Below, in pieces: positions 54,095-62,885 of a stretch of 64,000 bases of DNA; position 1 is the first letter of the stretch; each line of letters starts with the position of its first letter. Origin of the DNA: an uncultured Lachnospiraceae bacterium (GTDB taxonomy: Bacteria; Bacillota; Clostridia; Lachnospirales; Lachnospiraceae). A program made the position numbers and the translations under genes. Below the pieces are notes generated by a model that saw only the letters and a program-made list of their open reading frames with translations, searched no databases and was not told the origin of the DNA. Location: positions 108,054 through 172,053 of the forward strand of contig CAJUTQ010000074.1 in NCBI GenBank assembly GCA_910589265.1, read 5' to 3'.

Positions 54095-54841
54095 TCACTC
54101 CATTGCATGTCCCTTTTCTACAAAATAATTCTCTCTCTTAGGGGTCATATAATCATCTCCATATATCATCTTTAAATATTCTTCCCTGTGGACAGGGGCC
54201 AATAATGTCCCGTCTTCAAAAGGAATCCTCTCCACATCTTTAAAAAGGCTATCTGGAAACTCAAGAGATAGAAACTGGTAGAAATCATTGCTAAAAAATG
54301 CCATTCCTGAATGTTCATGCCTTCCATAAGCGCTTAGACTCATATATAGCTTTAATTTAAAAGATGTTGTCATTAGTCTTCCCATGGAGGAAGAGAAAAA
54401 TACCAGTATTTTCCCTTTTAAATCATAAGAACGATAGTCTACCTTTTTCTTCATCATTCCTTGGAGAAGCTTCATGAAAAACCTCTTTCCCTTTCTTTTC
54501 CATCTTGCCTTTGGAAGGGGATCTATAAAAAAAATATCCACATGAATTTCCTCCCTCTCCAAAAGGCATACTTTAGGGACTCTGTCTGTCCATTTTAAAA
54601 AATATCCTTTTTTCTTAAGCTCACCTTTGGCACACTTTAGAAATTTTTCATACGCTTCTCTGTACATGGTAATGTCCCCGTCGTTATCCCATGGAATAAA
54701 TCCTTTTTCCCTCACTGCTCCAAGAAGAGTTCCCCCTTGGATAAAATACGTAATATTATTTTTTGTGCAAATATAGTCAATCCACTTTAATATTTCTAAA
54801 ATATGGCCTTGTGCCTCTCTTATCCCTTTGTCTCTCTCCAT
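54095..54841 (-). CDS. LicD-family transferase
   Basis: About 248 residues. YFIQGGTLLGAVREKGFIPW followed by DNDGDITM is the LicD nucleotidyltransferase motif; usual members read PWDDDID, here PWDNDGD. EIHVDIFFIDPL gives the third acidic site. LicD proteins attach phosphocholine or similar phospho-groups to glycans from a CDP-linked donor. No choline uptake, kinase or cytidylyltransferase gene is in the window, so the donor may be another phospho-compound. The ATG at 54841 has AAAGGG upstream; the ORF opens at 54862 with an ATGA overlap. Confidence 0.8.
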   Translation of the reverse strand: MERDKGIREAQGHILEILKWIDYICTKNNITYFIQGGTLLGAVREKGFIPWDNDGDITMYREAYEKFLKCAKGELKKKGYFLKWTDRVPKVCLLEREEIHVDIFFIDPLPKARWKRKGKRFFMKLLQGMMKKKVDYRSYDLKGKILVFFSSSMGRLMTTSFKLKLYMSLSAYGRHEHSGMAFFSNDFYQFLSLEFPDSLFKDVERIPFEDGTLLAPVHREEYLKMIYGDDYMTPKRENYFVEKGHAME

Positions 54842-54858
54842 TTTGTCTGATCCCTTTG

Positions 54859-55563
54859 TCATTCCATATGACTAAGAAGTCCTGGGAGCTTATCAAGACT
54901 TGAGATTTTATACATTTCTCTTACCCCTTCTAAGTAAAGGCTGTTTTTATAAACTCCCTCTTCCCTCTCCACTCTGACTGTATGAATAGGATATATTTTT
55001 TGTATATAAAAGTCTTTTTCTGGATTATCCCCTACATAAACCATTTCCCGATAATCAACTCCCAAATCTCTTGCCATTAACTGGAATGACTTCCCATTCG
55101 GTTTCCAGTAATCTCTTCCAAGCTCATCTGTGACTATAATTTTGTCAAAATCCTGAAAAGCTTCTAATGCCTCTAACTTCTTTTTCTGGGCTATAGCAGG
55201 ACCATCTGTTATAATTCCCAATTTCATCTTTTTCTGCCTTAACTGTAAAAGTACTTCTTTTACTTCTTTATAATAAAAAATATCTGGTTCATGGTTTCGG
55301 TATTCTTCTACAAGAGCTTGGACATCCATGAGCTCAAATTTTAAATGATAAGACTCAAATAAACGGTTAAATACCCGTTTGTTATTTTCCCGAAACAAGA
55401 GCATCAGCCTTGTAAATATTTCCTCCTTTGTTAAAACCGCCTCTCCCCTTACAGAAAGAATCAGTTCTTCCAATACACTGGCCACATGGCGATACCCACT
55501 TTCCACATATTGCATTTCTGGAGTCAATGTATCATCTAAGTCAAAGATTACTGCTTTTATCAT
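54859..55563 (-). CDS. HAD-superfamily hydrolase
   Basis: 234 residues with all four HAD motifs: KAVIFDLDDTLTPE (nucleophile and acid Asp), LGIITDGPA, YWKPNGKSFQLMA (the Lys) and YVGDNPEKDF. A helical cap lies between motifs one and two (about 20-100). It is a cytoplasmic phosphatase of the YjjG/phosphoglycolate-like class. Between two ATP-grasp genes and next to licD it may dephosphorylate a precursor of the group added to the glycan. The start is ATG 55563, 22 bases inside the upstream ATP-grasp gene. Confidence 0.85.
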   Translation of the reverse strand: MIKAVIFDLDDTLTPEMQYVESGYRHVASVLEELILSVRGEAVLTKEEIFTRLMLLFRENNKRVFNRLFESYHLKFELMDVQALVEEYRNHEPDIFYYKEVKEVLLQLRQKKMKLGIITDGPAIAQKKKLEALEAFQDFDKIIVTDELGRDYWKPNGKSFQLMARDLGVDYREMVYVGDNPEKDFYIQKIYPIHTVRVEREEGVYKNSLYLEGVREMYKISSLDKLPGLLSHME

Positions 55564-56539
55564 GTTCCAACTCCATTCTCTCATTCAGCATAATACAGCT
55601 GTCAAATCGTAAAAAAGTTACCCTGTCTCTATATTCCTCGTTATACTCAAGTTGTTCTCCTAGAAGAAGGCGATATAAGTTTTCACAAGAGTCTGCACCA
55701 GCCATAATGGACATAGGGGCTCCTCCTCCAAATCTTGGGTTGATCTCAATATAAGCAATGCCCTTTTCTGTCTTCTTGCACTGGACAGTAATATGTCCAA
55801 TTGGCTTTAATACGTTCATAAGGCGAATGACATCGTCCATAATTTCTCTATCTTTTACAATTTCACCCTTTGAGATTTCCCCACTTCTTGTAGCTATACG
55901 GATTCTAGGCACAACGGTTATAATCTTTGCGTGAAAGTCTAAGAAAACATCTACTGTGTATTCTTCTCCCTCTAAATATTCTTGTACAATAGGATTTTTA
56001 ATGAGCTTTAAATATGTTTTTAGCTCCTTTTTATTGTTTACTTTAAAAGCATTAATACTAGAGCTTCCATCAATAGGTTTTAAGAATAAAGGGTAGGGGA
56101 CGTCCTTTTCCTTCAAATCCTGTTCTGAATACATTTTTGGCATGAGAAACCCATTCTCTTCCATAAATATTTGAGTCTCTTTTTTATTTCTGCAAATACG
56201 TATTACATCTATATCTGATATTAACACTTTAGCTCCTGTAAGAGCCTCAATCCTCTCTGCGTTTTCTGCCAGTATTAAAAGCTCTGTATCAATAGTGGGC
56301 ACAAGAAGAGAGACTTCTTCCTTTTTACAAATGTCAATAATAGCTTCGATATAATCGCCAGACTTAATTCTAGGCAGCATAATTCCCCTGTCCGCATAAT
56401 AAAGGGCCGGAGCCAGACCAGAACAGTCTACCCCAATAACATTGCCCTGTAATTTCATCCTTGCAGCCGCATCCTTAAAGCACTGAATCAGTTCTACCCT
56501 GCGGCCTGCACTCAATACCAGTATATGAATTGGTTTCAT
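55541..56539 (-). CDS. ATP-grasp ligase (PylC/CarB-like), first copy
   Basis: 332 residues. HILVLSAGRRVELIQCFKDA, then VIGVDCSGLAPALYYADRGI and PTIDTELLILAENAERIEA form the N-terminal domain; YPLFLKPIDGSSSINAFKV, PIVQEYLEGEEYTVDVFLDF and AYIEINPRFGGGAPMSIMAG are the ATP-grasp motifs. The start and the LAPALYYAD segment match the ATP-grasp at 53074, so the two are paralogues. GGAGG lies five bases before the ATG at 56539. It overlaps the sugar transferase by 65 bases. Following a dehydratase and an aminotransferase, it may acylate an amino sugar; that is inference. Confidence 0.86.
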   Translation of the reverse strand: MKPIHILVLSAGRRVELIQCFKDAAARMKLQGNVIGVDCSGLAPALYYADRGIMLPRIKSGDYIEAIIDICKKEEVSLLVPTIDTELLILAENAERIEALTGAKVLISDIDVIRICRNKKETQIFMEENGFLMPKMYSEQDLKEKDVPYPLFLKPIDGSSSINAFKVNNKKELKTYLKLIKNPIVQEYLEGEEYTVDVFLDFHAKIITVVPRIRIATRSGEISKGEIVKDREIMDDVIRLMNVLKPIGHITVQCKKTEKGIAYIEINPRFGGGAPMSIMAGADSCENLYRLLLGEQLEYNEEYRDRVTFLRFDSCIMLNERMELEHDKSSNL

Positions 56540-57167
56540 TGCTACCTCCGTCTTCCTTTGTTCCAGTAAAATACTCCATGGTCGCCCCAGCCTCAGGACC
56601 AATCCCCTCTCGCTTAATGACATTGACCACAGTCTTCCATAATATTTTCACATCTAAAAGAAAGGTTATATTCTCTGTATACTGAACATCATACTCAAAC
56701 TTTTCTTCCCATGAAATGCCGTTTCTTCCGTTGACCTGAGCCAGGCCAGTCAGTCCTGGCCGCACATCATGACGATGCTTTTGTCTCTCATTGTATAATG
56801 GCAAATATTGAACTAAGAGAGGTCTTGGTCCTATAAGGGACATATCCCCCTTAATAATGGAAAAAAGTTCTGGCAACTCATCTAAACTGGTGGAACGAAG
56901 AGCTTTCCCAAAAGAGTTCAGTCTTACCTCATCAGGCAGCAGTTCTCCCTTTTCATCCCTCTCATTGGTCATGGAGCGGAACTTATACATAGGAAAGATT
57001 TTCCCATCTTTTCCCGGCCTGTCCTGATGGAATAAAACAGGGCTTCCCAGTTTCCAGCGGACAAGAAGGGCTATTAGTCCGTAAATAGGAAGAAGGAAAA
57101 TGACTGCTGGCAAGGTCAGGAGAAGATCCAACATCCTTTTTCCATATTTTTCATAAAACAATGGCAT
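56475..57167 (-). CDS. Phosphoglycosyl transferase of the PglC type
   Basis: 230 residues: one re-entrant hydrophobic helix at the start (KRMLDLLLTLPAVIFLLPIY), then PVLFHQDRPGKDGKIFPMYK, FRSMTNERD, STSLDELPELFSIIKGDMSL and IGPRP, with the catalytic Asp-Glu in DELPE. Short enzymes of this kind load a diacetamido or amino-dideoxy sugar phosphate onto undecaprenyl phosphate. Here it follows PglF- and PglE-type genes, so its likely donor is a UDP-4-amino-4,6-dideoxy sugar or an acylated form. The C-terminal 30 residues overlap the start of the next gene. Confidence 0.9.
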   Translation of the reverse strand: MPLFYEKYGKRMLDLLLTLPAVIFLLPIYGLIALLVRWKLGSPVLFHQDRPGKDGKIFPMYKFRSMTNERDEKGELLPDEVRLNSFGKALRSTSLDELPELFSIIKGDMSLIGPRPLLVQYLPLYNERQKHRHDVRPGLTGLAQVNGRNGISWEEKFEYDVQYTENITFLLDVKILWKTVVNVIKREGIGPEAGATMEYFTGTKEDGGSNETNSYTGIECRPQGRTDSVL

Positions 57168-57178
57168 CACTCCCCTTT

Positions 57179-58306
57179 TTATGAAAAGAATCCTTTAATA
57201 ACTCCTATAATTTCTTCCATATCTTCCTCTGTATTTTTAATATCAGAAGGTAGACATAAACCTCGGCAAAAAATGTCTCCTCCTATGGATTCCTTTTCTG
57301 TTACTTTAATAAAGTCCTTATTCTTATACACTGGCTGAAGATGCATAGGCTTCCAAATAGGCCTGGATTCTATATTTTTTTCTTCTAAAGCCAGCATAAT
57401 ATCTATAGGTTTTACATTACACCCTTCTTTTATAGTCATACAGGAGAGCCAGAAATTAGGCTTTGAATCTTTCAAATAAGGATTCATCTCAATCTCCCAG
57501 ATAGAGTCAAACGCTTGTTTGTATCTTTCATAGATCCCTTTTTTTCGCTGGATATGCTCATCTAGATAGGAAAGCTGTCCTCGTCCAATGCCAGCTACAA
57601 TATTGGACATACGAAAATTATAACCTACCTCTTTGTGCTCATAATGCCTCTCTGGCTCCCTTGCCTGAGTTGCGAGAAATACTGCTTTTTTTGTATATTC
57701 TTCCTTGTCTGAAACAAGCATTCCTCCCCCTGAAGAAGTGATGATCTTATTTCCATTAAAGGAAAAAATGCCTATATCCCCAAAAGTTCCTGTCTGCTTT
57801 CCTTTATAGATGGCGCCTAAAGATTCTGCCCCATCTTCAATGAGGGGGGTATGGTGTTCTTGACAAATGTTTCGGATTTCCTCTAATTTTGCTGGAGTGC
57901 CATAGAGATTTACTACAATCACTGCCTTTGCCTTTGGATACTTGTCAAATGCCTTTCTTAATACTTTAGGATCCATATTCCAGCTTTCTTCTTCACTGTC
58001 CAGAAACACTGGGACAGCCCCTAAATACATAATAGGATTGCATGTGGCAGCAAAGGTTAAATCTGTAGTAAAGACAATATCCCCTCTTTGAACCCCTAGA
58101 AGTTTTAAGGCGAGAAAAATAGCATCTGTACCACTAGACAAAGCCGCCCCAAAACCTGCTCCCACGTAGGAGGCCAGCTCTTCTTCAAATTTTGTAACGT
58201 TCTCTCCAAGGGGCGCTACCCAGTTTGTGTCAAAAGCTTCCTGTATAAAACCCATCTCTTTATCATGCATCGTAGGAGATGATAAAAACAGCTTTTTTTC
58301 CCTCAT
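57179..58306 (-). CDS. PLP-dependent sugar aminotransferase (DegT/PglE type)
   Basis: 375 residues of the DegT/DnrJ/EryC1/StrS family. Visible are EAFDTNWVAPLGENVTKFEE, ALSSGTDAIFLALKLLGVQR, PLIEDGAESLGAIYKGKQTG (cofactor-binding Asp) and IGIFSFNGNKIITSSGGGML, whose Lys forms the internal aldimine. It should add an amino group at C4 of a UDP-4-keto-6-deoxy sugar made by the PglF-type neighbour. The ATG overlaps the previous stop (ATGA), so the two are coupled. Length and motifs are complete. Confidence 0.9.
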   Translation of the reverse strand: MREKKLFLSSPTMHDKEMGFIQEAFDTNWVAPLGENVTKFEEELASYVGAGFGAALSSGTDAIFLALKLLGVQRGDIVFTTDLTFAATCNPIMYLGAVPVFLDSEEESWNMDPKVLRKAFDKYPKAKAVIVVNLYGTPAKLEEIRNICQEHHTPLIEDGAESLGAIYKGKQTGTFGDIGIFSFNGNKIITSSGGGMLVSDKEEYTKKAVFLATQAREPERHYEHKEVGYNFRMSNIVAGIGRGQLSYLDEHIQRKKGIYERYKQAFDSIWEIEMNPYLKDSKPNFWLSCMTIKEGCNVKPIDIMLALEEKNIESRPIWKPMHLQPVYKNKDFIKVTEKESIGGDIFCRGLCLPSDIKNTEEDMEEIIGVIKGFFS

Positions 58307-60189
58307 TGTATTTTTCCTTCTTCCTTTAGTTTATATGTGGGAACAATGACCTTTACCCATTTACGAATGTCTTCTGGTTCCCTTTTGGATAGTTCCTTTA
58401 ATTCTTCTAAACGGACGAAAAATTCCGCCTCTTCAAAATCAATGGGTTTTCCAATGTGTATTTGCCTGTTTGCTGTCTCCTGCATCCCCTCTTCTTCCAT
58501 TAAAAGTTCTTCATAGAGCTTTTCCCCTGGGCGAAGACCTGTAAACTGAATCTCTATGTCCTCTCCAGGAATATAGCCTGACAGACGTATTAAATTTTTT
58601 GCCAAATCTAAAATACGCACTGGTTCTCCCATATCTAAGACAAATATTTCGCCCCCTTTGGCATAGGCCCCTGCCTGGAGGACAAGGGAAACTGCCTCTG
58701 GTATTGTCATAAAGTACCGAATAATTCTTGGATCCGTTACTGTGACAGGGCCTCCTTCTGCTATTTGTTTCTTGAAAAGGGGAATTACACTTCCATTACT
58801 CCCTAATACATTTCCAAAGCGAACTGCCACAAATTCTGTCTGACACCGGTCATTGTATGCTTGTATAATCATTTCACAAATTCGTTTGCTTGCACCCATA
58901 ATATTTGTAGGGTTTACCGCCTTATCTGTAGAAATAAGGACGAATTTTTCTGCCTTGTACATGGAGGCTGCCTCTGCCGTCTTCCATGTTCCCAGCACAT
59001 TGTTTTTAATAGCCTCATTAGGACTGTCCTCCATGAGAGGAACGTGTTTATGAGCAGCTGCATGGTAGACAATATGAGGGCGGTATCTTTCAAAAATAAC
59101 GTTCATTCGGTTTGTGTTTCTCACGGAAGCTATGAGTACTACTAAGTCTAACTTTGGCCAACGCTTTTGCAGCTCCTGTTGAATAGCATAAGCATTATTC
59201 TCATAGATATCTACAATAATTAGCCGCTTTGCCCCATATCCTGCTATTTGACGGCAAAGTTCGCTCCCAATAGAGCCGCCCCCTCCTGTTACAAGAACGA
59301 CCTTTCCCTGAACATAACCCATAATGGAATCTAAGTCTACAGCAATAGGCTCCCTTCCTAAAAGATCTTCCACATCTACTTTTCGCAGCTGATTTACATT
59401 AACTTCTCCGTTAACCAGTTGATAAATTCCTGGAAGTGTTTTCAATTCACATTTTGTCTCTTTACAAATATTCAATATTTCCCGAATAGACGACTTAGGA
59501 GCAGTTGGCATAGCTATAATAATCTCGTCAATATTATATTTTGCTGCGTTTTCAATAATCTCCTCTCGGCCTCCCACCACTTTGACTCCATGAATATAGT
59601 TGCCAATTTTTCCTTTGTTATCGTCGATAACGCAGAGGACACTTTTTTGAATAAATTTACTTGTGTTCATTTCCCGTATGAGGGAATTTCCTGCATCTCC
59701 TGCGCCAATGATCATAACATTTTTGCTCATGGCTTTGGACGTCCTTTTTTGGACAAAGGTGCGAAAGCCTCGATACATAAACCGGCTGACTACAACTAAA
59801 ACGACCAAGGTTCCTCCATAGTAAAAAGGATAGCTCCTTGGCAGGGAGTAAAGGCCGTATAGACGACTTCCTAAATACTGAAGGATGAAGTACTGGACAA
59901 AGGTGGACAGAGCACATGCAAAGAAGGTACTGTACATTTCTGTAAAGCCTGCATAAATCCACAAGCTTTGATACATACGGAAAAGGAAGAAAATAATGAT
60001 TGTACAAATCATATTAAAGGGAATGTATGTCCATGCTGCATCAATATAATAAACAGGTATATCTTGATATACAAAGTCGAAACGTACCATAATTCCCATA
60101 AGGCTTGCTATCAGTACTGCAAATATATCATACATGATAAGTCCAGTCCTGCGGATAAATAATTGTTTATTTTCTATGATTTTTCCCAT
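58303..60189 (-). CDS. Membrane UDP-GlcNAc 4,6-dehydratase (PglF/CapD/WbpM type)
   Basis: 628 residues: four or five N-terminal helices, a Rossmann-like CoA-binding-type domain (about 150-270) and the SDR catalytic domain. The latter has VVLVTGGGGSIGSELCRQIA, VYHAAAHKHVPLMEDSPNEA, STDKAVNPTNIMGASKRICE and FGNVLGSNGSVIPLFKKQI. It makes UDP-2-acetamido-2,6-dideoxy-4-hexulose, the substrate for the aminotransferase encoded next. It is the first gene after the promoter at 60319-60347 and heads the long right-block operon. The ribosome site AGGAAG precedes the ATG at 60189. Confidence 0.92.
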   Translation of the reverse strand: MGKIIENKQLFIRRTGLIMYDIFAVLIASLMGIMVRFDFVYQDIPVYYIDAAWTYIPFNMICTIIIFFLFRMYQSLWIYAGFTEMYSTFFACALSTFVQYFILQYLGSRLYGLYSLPRSYPFYYGGTLVVLVVVSRFMYRGFRTFVQKRTSKAMSKNVMIIGAGDAGNSLIREMNTSKFIQKSVLCVIDDNKGKIGNYIHGVKVVGGREEIIENAAKYNIDEIIIAMPTAPKSSIREILNICKETKCELKTLPGIYQLVNGEVNVNQLRKVDVEDLLGREPIAVDLDSIMGYVQGKVVLVTGGGGSIGSELCRQIAGYGAKRLIIVDIYENNAYAIQQELQKRWPKLDLVVLIASVRNTNRMNVIFERYRPHIVYHAAAHKHVPLMEDSPNEAIKNNVLGTWKTAEAASMYKAEKFVLISTDKAVNPTNIMGASKRICEMIIQAYNDRCQTEFVAVRFGNVLGSNGSVIPLFKKQIAEGGPVTVTDPRIIRYFMTIPEAVSLVLQAGAYAKGGEIFVLDMGEPVRILDLAKNLIRLSGYIPGEDIEIQFTGLRPGEKLYEELLMEEEGMQETANRQIHIGKPIDFEEAEFFVRLEELKELSKREPEDIRKWVKVIVPTYKLKEEGKIQ

Positions 60190-60318
60190 ATGTGTGCATC
60201 TTCCTTTTGTCTTGACTGGCTTTGTTGTCTTGAATTTTATCTTCTTTCTCTTTTTTTGTATATATAACCATAGTGGATGACCCCTTAGTAAATGGCAGCT
60301 TTTGGGAACTTTCCTTGT

Positions 60319-60347
60319 ATTATATCAAATCTCCCCTCTAAAAACAA
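60319..60347 (-). promoter_or_regulatory. Promoter of the right-block operon
   Basis: TTGTTT (60342-60347) and TATAAT (60319-60324) on the minus strand with a 17-base spacer. Transcription would start near 60312 and leave a leader of about 120 bases before the PglF-type gene. Genes follow with gaps below about 60 bases down to 34686, so one transcript of some 26 kb is possible. Confidence 0.6.
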
Positions 60348-60358
60348 CTTGGCCTTCT

Positions 60359-61501
60359 TTATTCATTATTCATTGTCCCACGCTTCCAATTTATTATGAG
60401 GAATAAGTAGAAAAATATCATACTATATGGGGCTACGATGAAATAATTTTCAAAAAAGCTGGCCACGAGCATGGAAAAAATTCCTGCCATGGCAGTCTTT
60501 GCCAGTTTATTTTGGCTGGCCACCTCTCTTATCCCTCTTAACCTTCTCCACAAAAAATAGATAACAAGGCAAAAACAGACTGTGCCATGTATAATTAGAA
60601 TATCTAACAGCCCATTATGGACTTCTAATCCCCCTTCCATATAATATACTTTCATCTCATAAGAAGAGCCAATTCCTGTTAAACTATTTCTTAAATAAGC
60701 CCCTGCCAGTTCAAACCAAATAAGCTCCCGCCCAGATAAAAATCTTTTATACATAAAAGGCATGTAGAAATCCACTCCCAGGCCGCTCATGACAATATAT
60801 GCAGCAGCAAAGAGAATAGCTCCTATTGTAGAGAAAAGTAGGAGCAGTTTATAAAGTCCTTTTTTCTTAAAAATTCCTCTAGGAACAAAAAACAAGACCG
60901 CAAATACTAATAAACCTACCCAGGCGCATCGAGCCCTTAACCAGACAATCCACACATAGCCAAAAACCATTGCCAACACTTGCGCTGGAAACAGAATAAA
61001 ACATTTATATTTCTCTTTTAACATATCCAAATACAGCACAGTCAGAATAAGCATTGTCAAAATGACAAGCCCTGTCTGGTTAGAACCATAATCCCATTTT
61101 ATTTCCAATGTCCAGAGTAGAAAAAAGAAAACCCCTATTGCGCAAAACGTTCTCATCTGGGCTTCTGTCATTTCCACTTTATCTGCCATGTAAAGGAGGA
61201 GAAGGAGATTCCCTATAGTGAAAAAAGCCCCTAATCCTGAGTTTACATATAGAAGATTAAAAAGAGCAAGCCCATCTGCCACTATCATAAGCCAAAGCTC
61301 TTTATCTTTTTTCTTTAGCAAAGATAGGAATGGTATTTTATTGAAAAAGAGAAGGCCCAAGGAGGCAAAAGCCCCTAGGCTGGCATAGGGGATAGCTTTC
61401 TCATAATTGTCATGATTAATGAAACATAAAAATAAGAATGTAATGGTAATGAGCAGGGACGCCCAATCTATGTATTCTCTTTTTCTCATATTTGCCAACA
61501 C
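60359..61501 (-). CDS. O-antigen polymerase/ligase-like protein (Wzy candidate 2)
   Basis: 380 residues, ten or eleven helices. The outer loop and following helix read KRFLSGRELIWFELAGAYLR, NSLTGIGSSYEMKVYY and then LEVHNGLLDILIIHGTVCF: the R-x-x-x-W, G-x-G/S and H-N-x-x-L patterns of Wzy_C proteins. The GTG start at 61501 is preceded by AGGGAG. It lies before the operon promoter and so is transcribed from further upstream, separately or by read-through. It may polymerise the glycan or ligate it to the wall. Confidence 0.78.
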   Translation of the reverse strand: MLANMRKREYIDWASLLITITFLFLCFINHDNYEKAIPYASLGAFASLGLLFFNKIPFLSLLKKKDKELWLMIVADGLALFNLLYVNSGLGAFFTIGNLLLLLYMADKVEMTEAQMRTFCAIGVFFFLLWTLEIKWDYGSNQTGLVILTMLILTVLYLDMLKEKYKCFILFPAQVLAMVFGYVWIVWLRARCAWVGLLVFAVLFFVPRGIFKKKGLYKLLLLFSTIGAILFAAAYIVMSGLGVDFYMPFMYKRFLSGRELIWFELAGAYLRNSLTGIGSSYEMKVYYMEGGLEVHNGLLDILIIHGTVCFCLVIYFLWRRLRGIREVASQNKLAKTAMAGIFSMLVASFFENYFIVAPYSMIFFYLFLIINWKRGTMNNE

Positions 61502-61710
61502 TTATCTCCCTCTAAAATTCATAGCTCTAAAGACTATAAGATTTTTAAGTTTCTATATTTCCAATACAATAATTTTTTTGTACAACTCTAAAAAGGATTA
61601 TTTGTACAGTATGTCACATTGCTTAAAAAACTTCAAGATTTTCTTAAGTTTTTCAAAGGATTTCTTCAAAGAAGAAGACTTCTTCCCCCATGATGATTAA
61701 AGGAAATAGT

Positions 61711-61749
61711 AAGGGCAAGCCATCATGTCTTCCATGTTGACTCGCCCTT
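61711..61749 (-). promoter_or_regulatory. Long leader hairpin upstream of the Wzy-like gene
   Basis: On the minus strand, 17 bases (61733-61749) can pair with 61711-61727 around the loop GAAGA: 16 of 17 positions pair, with two G-U pairs and one A-A mismatch. G-U pairs work only in this strand's RNA. No T-run follows on the minus strand, so it is not a plain terminator; on the plus strand TTTT follows. It lies about 210 bases before the start at 61501. Between 61750 and 62021 I see only a TTGACA near 61922-61927 without a matching -10. Confidence 0.5.
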
Positions 61750-62021
61750 TTACTCTCTGGTCTGGCATAGCTCTCTTCTTATAAACGATGGATGCTGCTT
61801 GTATTTCCAATATTAAGACAAATATATCTTAGTTTGTATAAAATTTCCTTTTTTGGAGAACATCTTTTTCCAATTCTTCTTTTATTGCAATAAATTCTTG
61901 AAGGAAACCCCAGAGACGTTTTGTCAAGGAATTTTTAATCAAATTCACAAAAAATTTACATTTCAGCGTAAAATAATGGAGCCGGAAACCTGTTTTTAGA
62001 CTCCCAGCTTATTATTGCCCT

Positions 62022-62766
62022 TTACACATTCTGATCTGTTTTCAATTTTCTCACTTCGTCAACAGAAAGACCAACAAATTCTGCAATCTTTTCAAACGTT
62101 ATTGTTCCATCTTCCAACATTTTCTTTGCAGCATTTATCATTCCCTCCTTGCTCTCTTTGAAAAATCTTACCCTTTCTGCCAATGTCCCATAGTACACAT
62201 CCGCTGCATCTATGTAAGAGAAGGCATGTATTGTCTTCCCGATTGGCGTATCTCCACGGTAAGCACCATTTACATATAGTATGTGAGAACCATCCTCAAA
62301 TCTTTCCCCAGTTCCTAAAAAACACCTCTCAATGGGATAGAGTGACAACCCTTTTCCCATTACGTCATTCTCTGTGATAAAGATTACCCACGTTTTCGGC
62401 AATTTGTCAAAGTCTTCACCTTTCTTCAAAAGGTTTGCGTCCACTAGTCCACTATGCTGCTGTTGTACCTTGCTCTTTTTCTCCCGACTCCTTTATGAGA
62501 GCGCTGTACTTCCACATTCCGTTTTGCTCCTGTGCTGTCCGTAGCCAGGATATCCAGCCTCAAAAACGGTTCAGCAGATTCTCCACAAATACTTGAGTAC
62601 GAACATCCAGTACCTTTAAATCCGGCTTTTCCAGCACAATCTGTAATACCAGTTCTATGCTTGCCGTATCTCTCTCAAAACACTTTGTAAAGAAATCATC
62701 ATCAAGCAGGCGAAAATCTCTTAGCCTTTGTAAATCTTCCTGATGTTTCCGGTCTATCTGTTCCAT
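62022..62766 (-). pseudogene. Rpn-type recombination-promoting nuclease, broken twice
   Basis: The parts are all here: start MEQIDRKHQEDLQRLRDFRL; then DVRTQVFVENLLNR; in a new frame RLDILATDSTGAKRNVEVQR and GVGRKRARYNSSIVD; then in a third frame DANLLKKGEDFDKLPKTWVI, FITENDVMGKGLSLYPIERC and the end. This is the PD-(D/E)XK transposase/nuclease (PDDEXK_2) found in many copies in Lachnospiraceae. The first break is at the A-run near 62562-62566; the second is an exact 8-base tandem duplication at 62439-62454. Removing one copy restores SSIVDANLL. The core Asp and ExQ-like residues (VEVQR) are retained. Confidence 0.75.
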
Positions 62767-62885
62767 CACGGTCAATCTTCCTACCTGCTTTCCCTTCCGT
62801 TTTTATATCACTATACTACCATACAACCAAAATATTTTCAATCATATCCCCATTGTCTGCACTGAAGAACCAAAATAATCTATCC

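Noticed and set aside
61577..61608. Two TTTGTACA copies 24 bases apart as an operator
   Set aside because: Short and in AT-rich DNA, with no promoter elements in a matching position.
61598..61669. A 23-residue cationic peptide gene (TTG start)
   Set aside because: The nearest purine-rich site is about 14 bases away and there is no promoter or partner gene; mentioned only as part of the leader finding.
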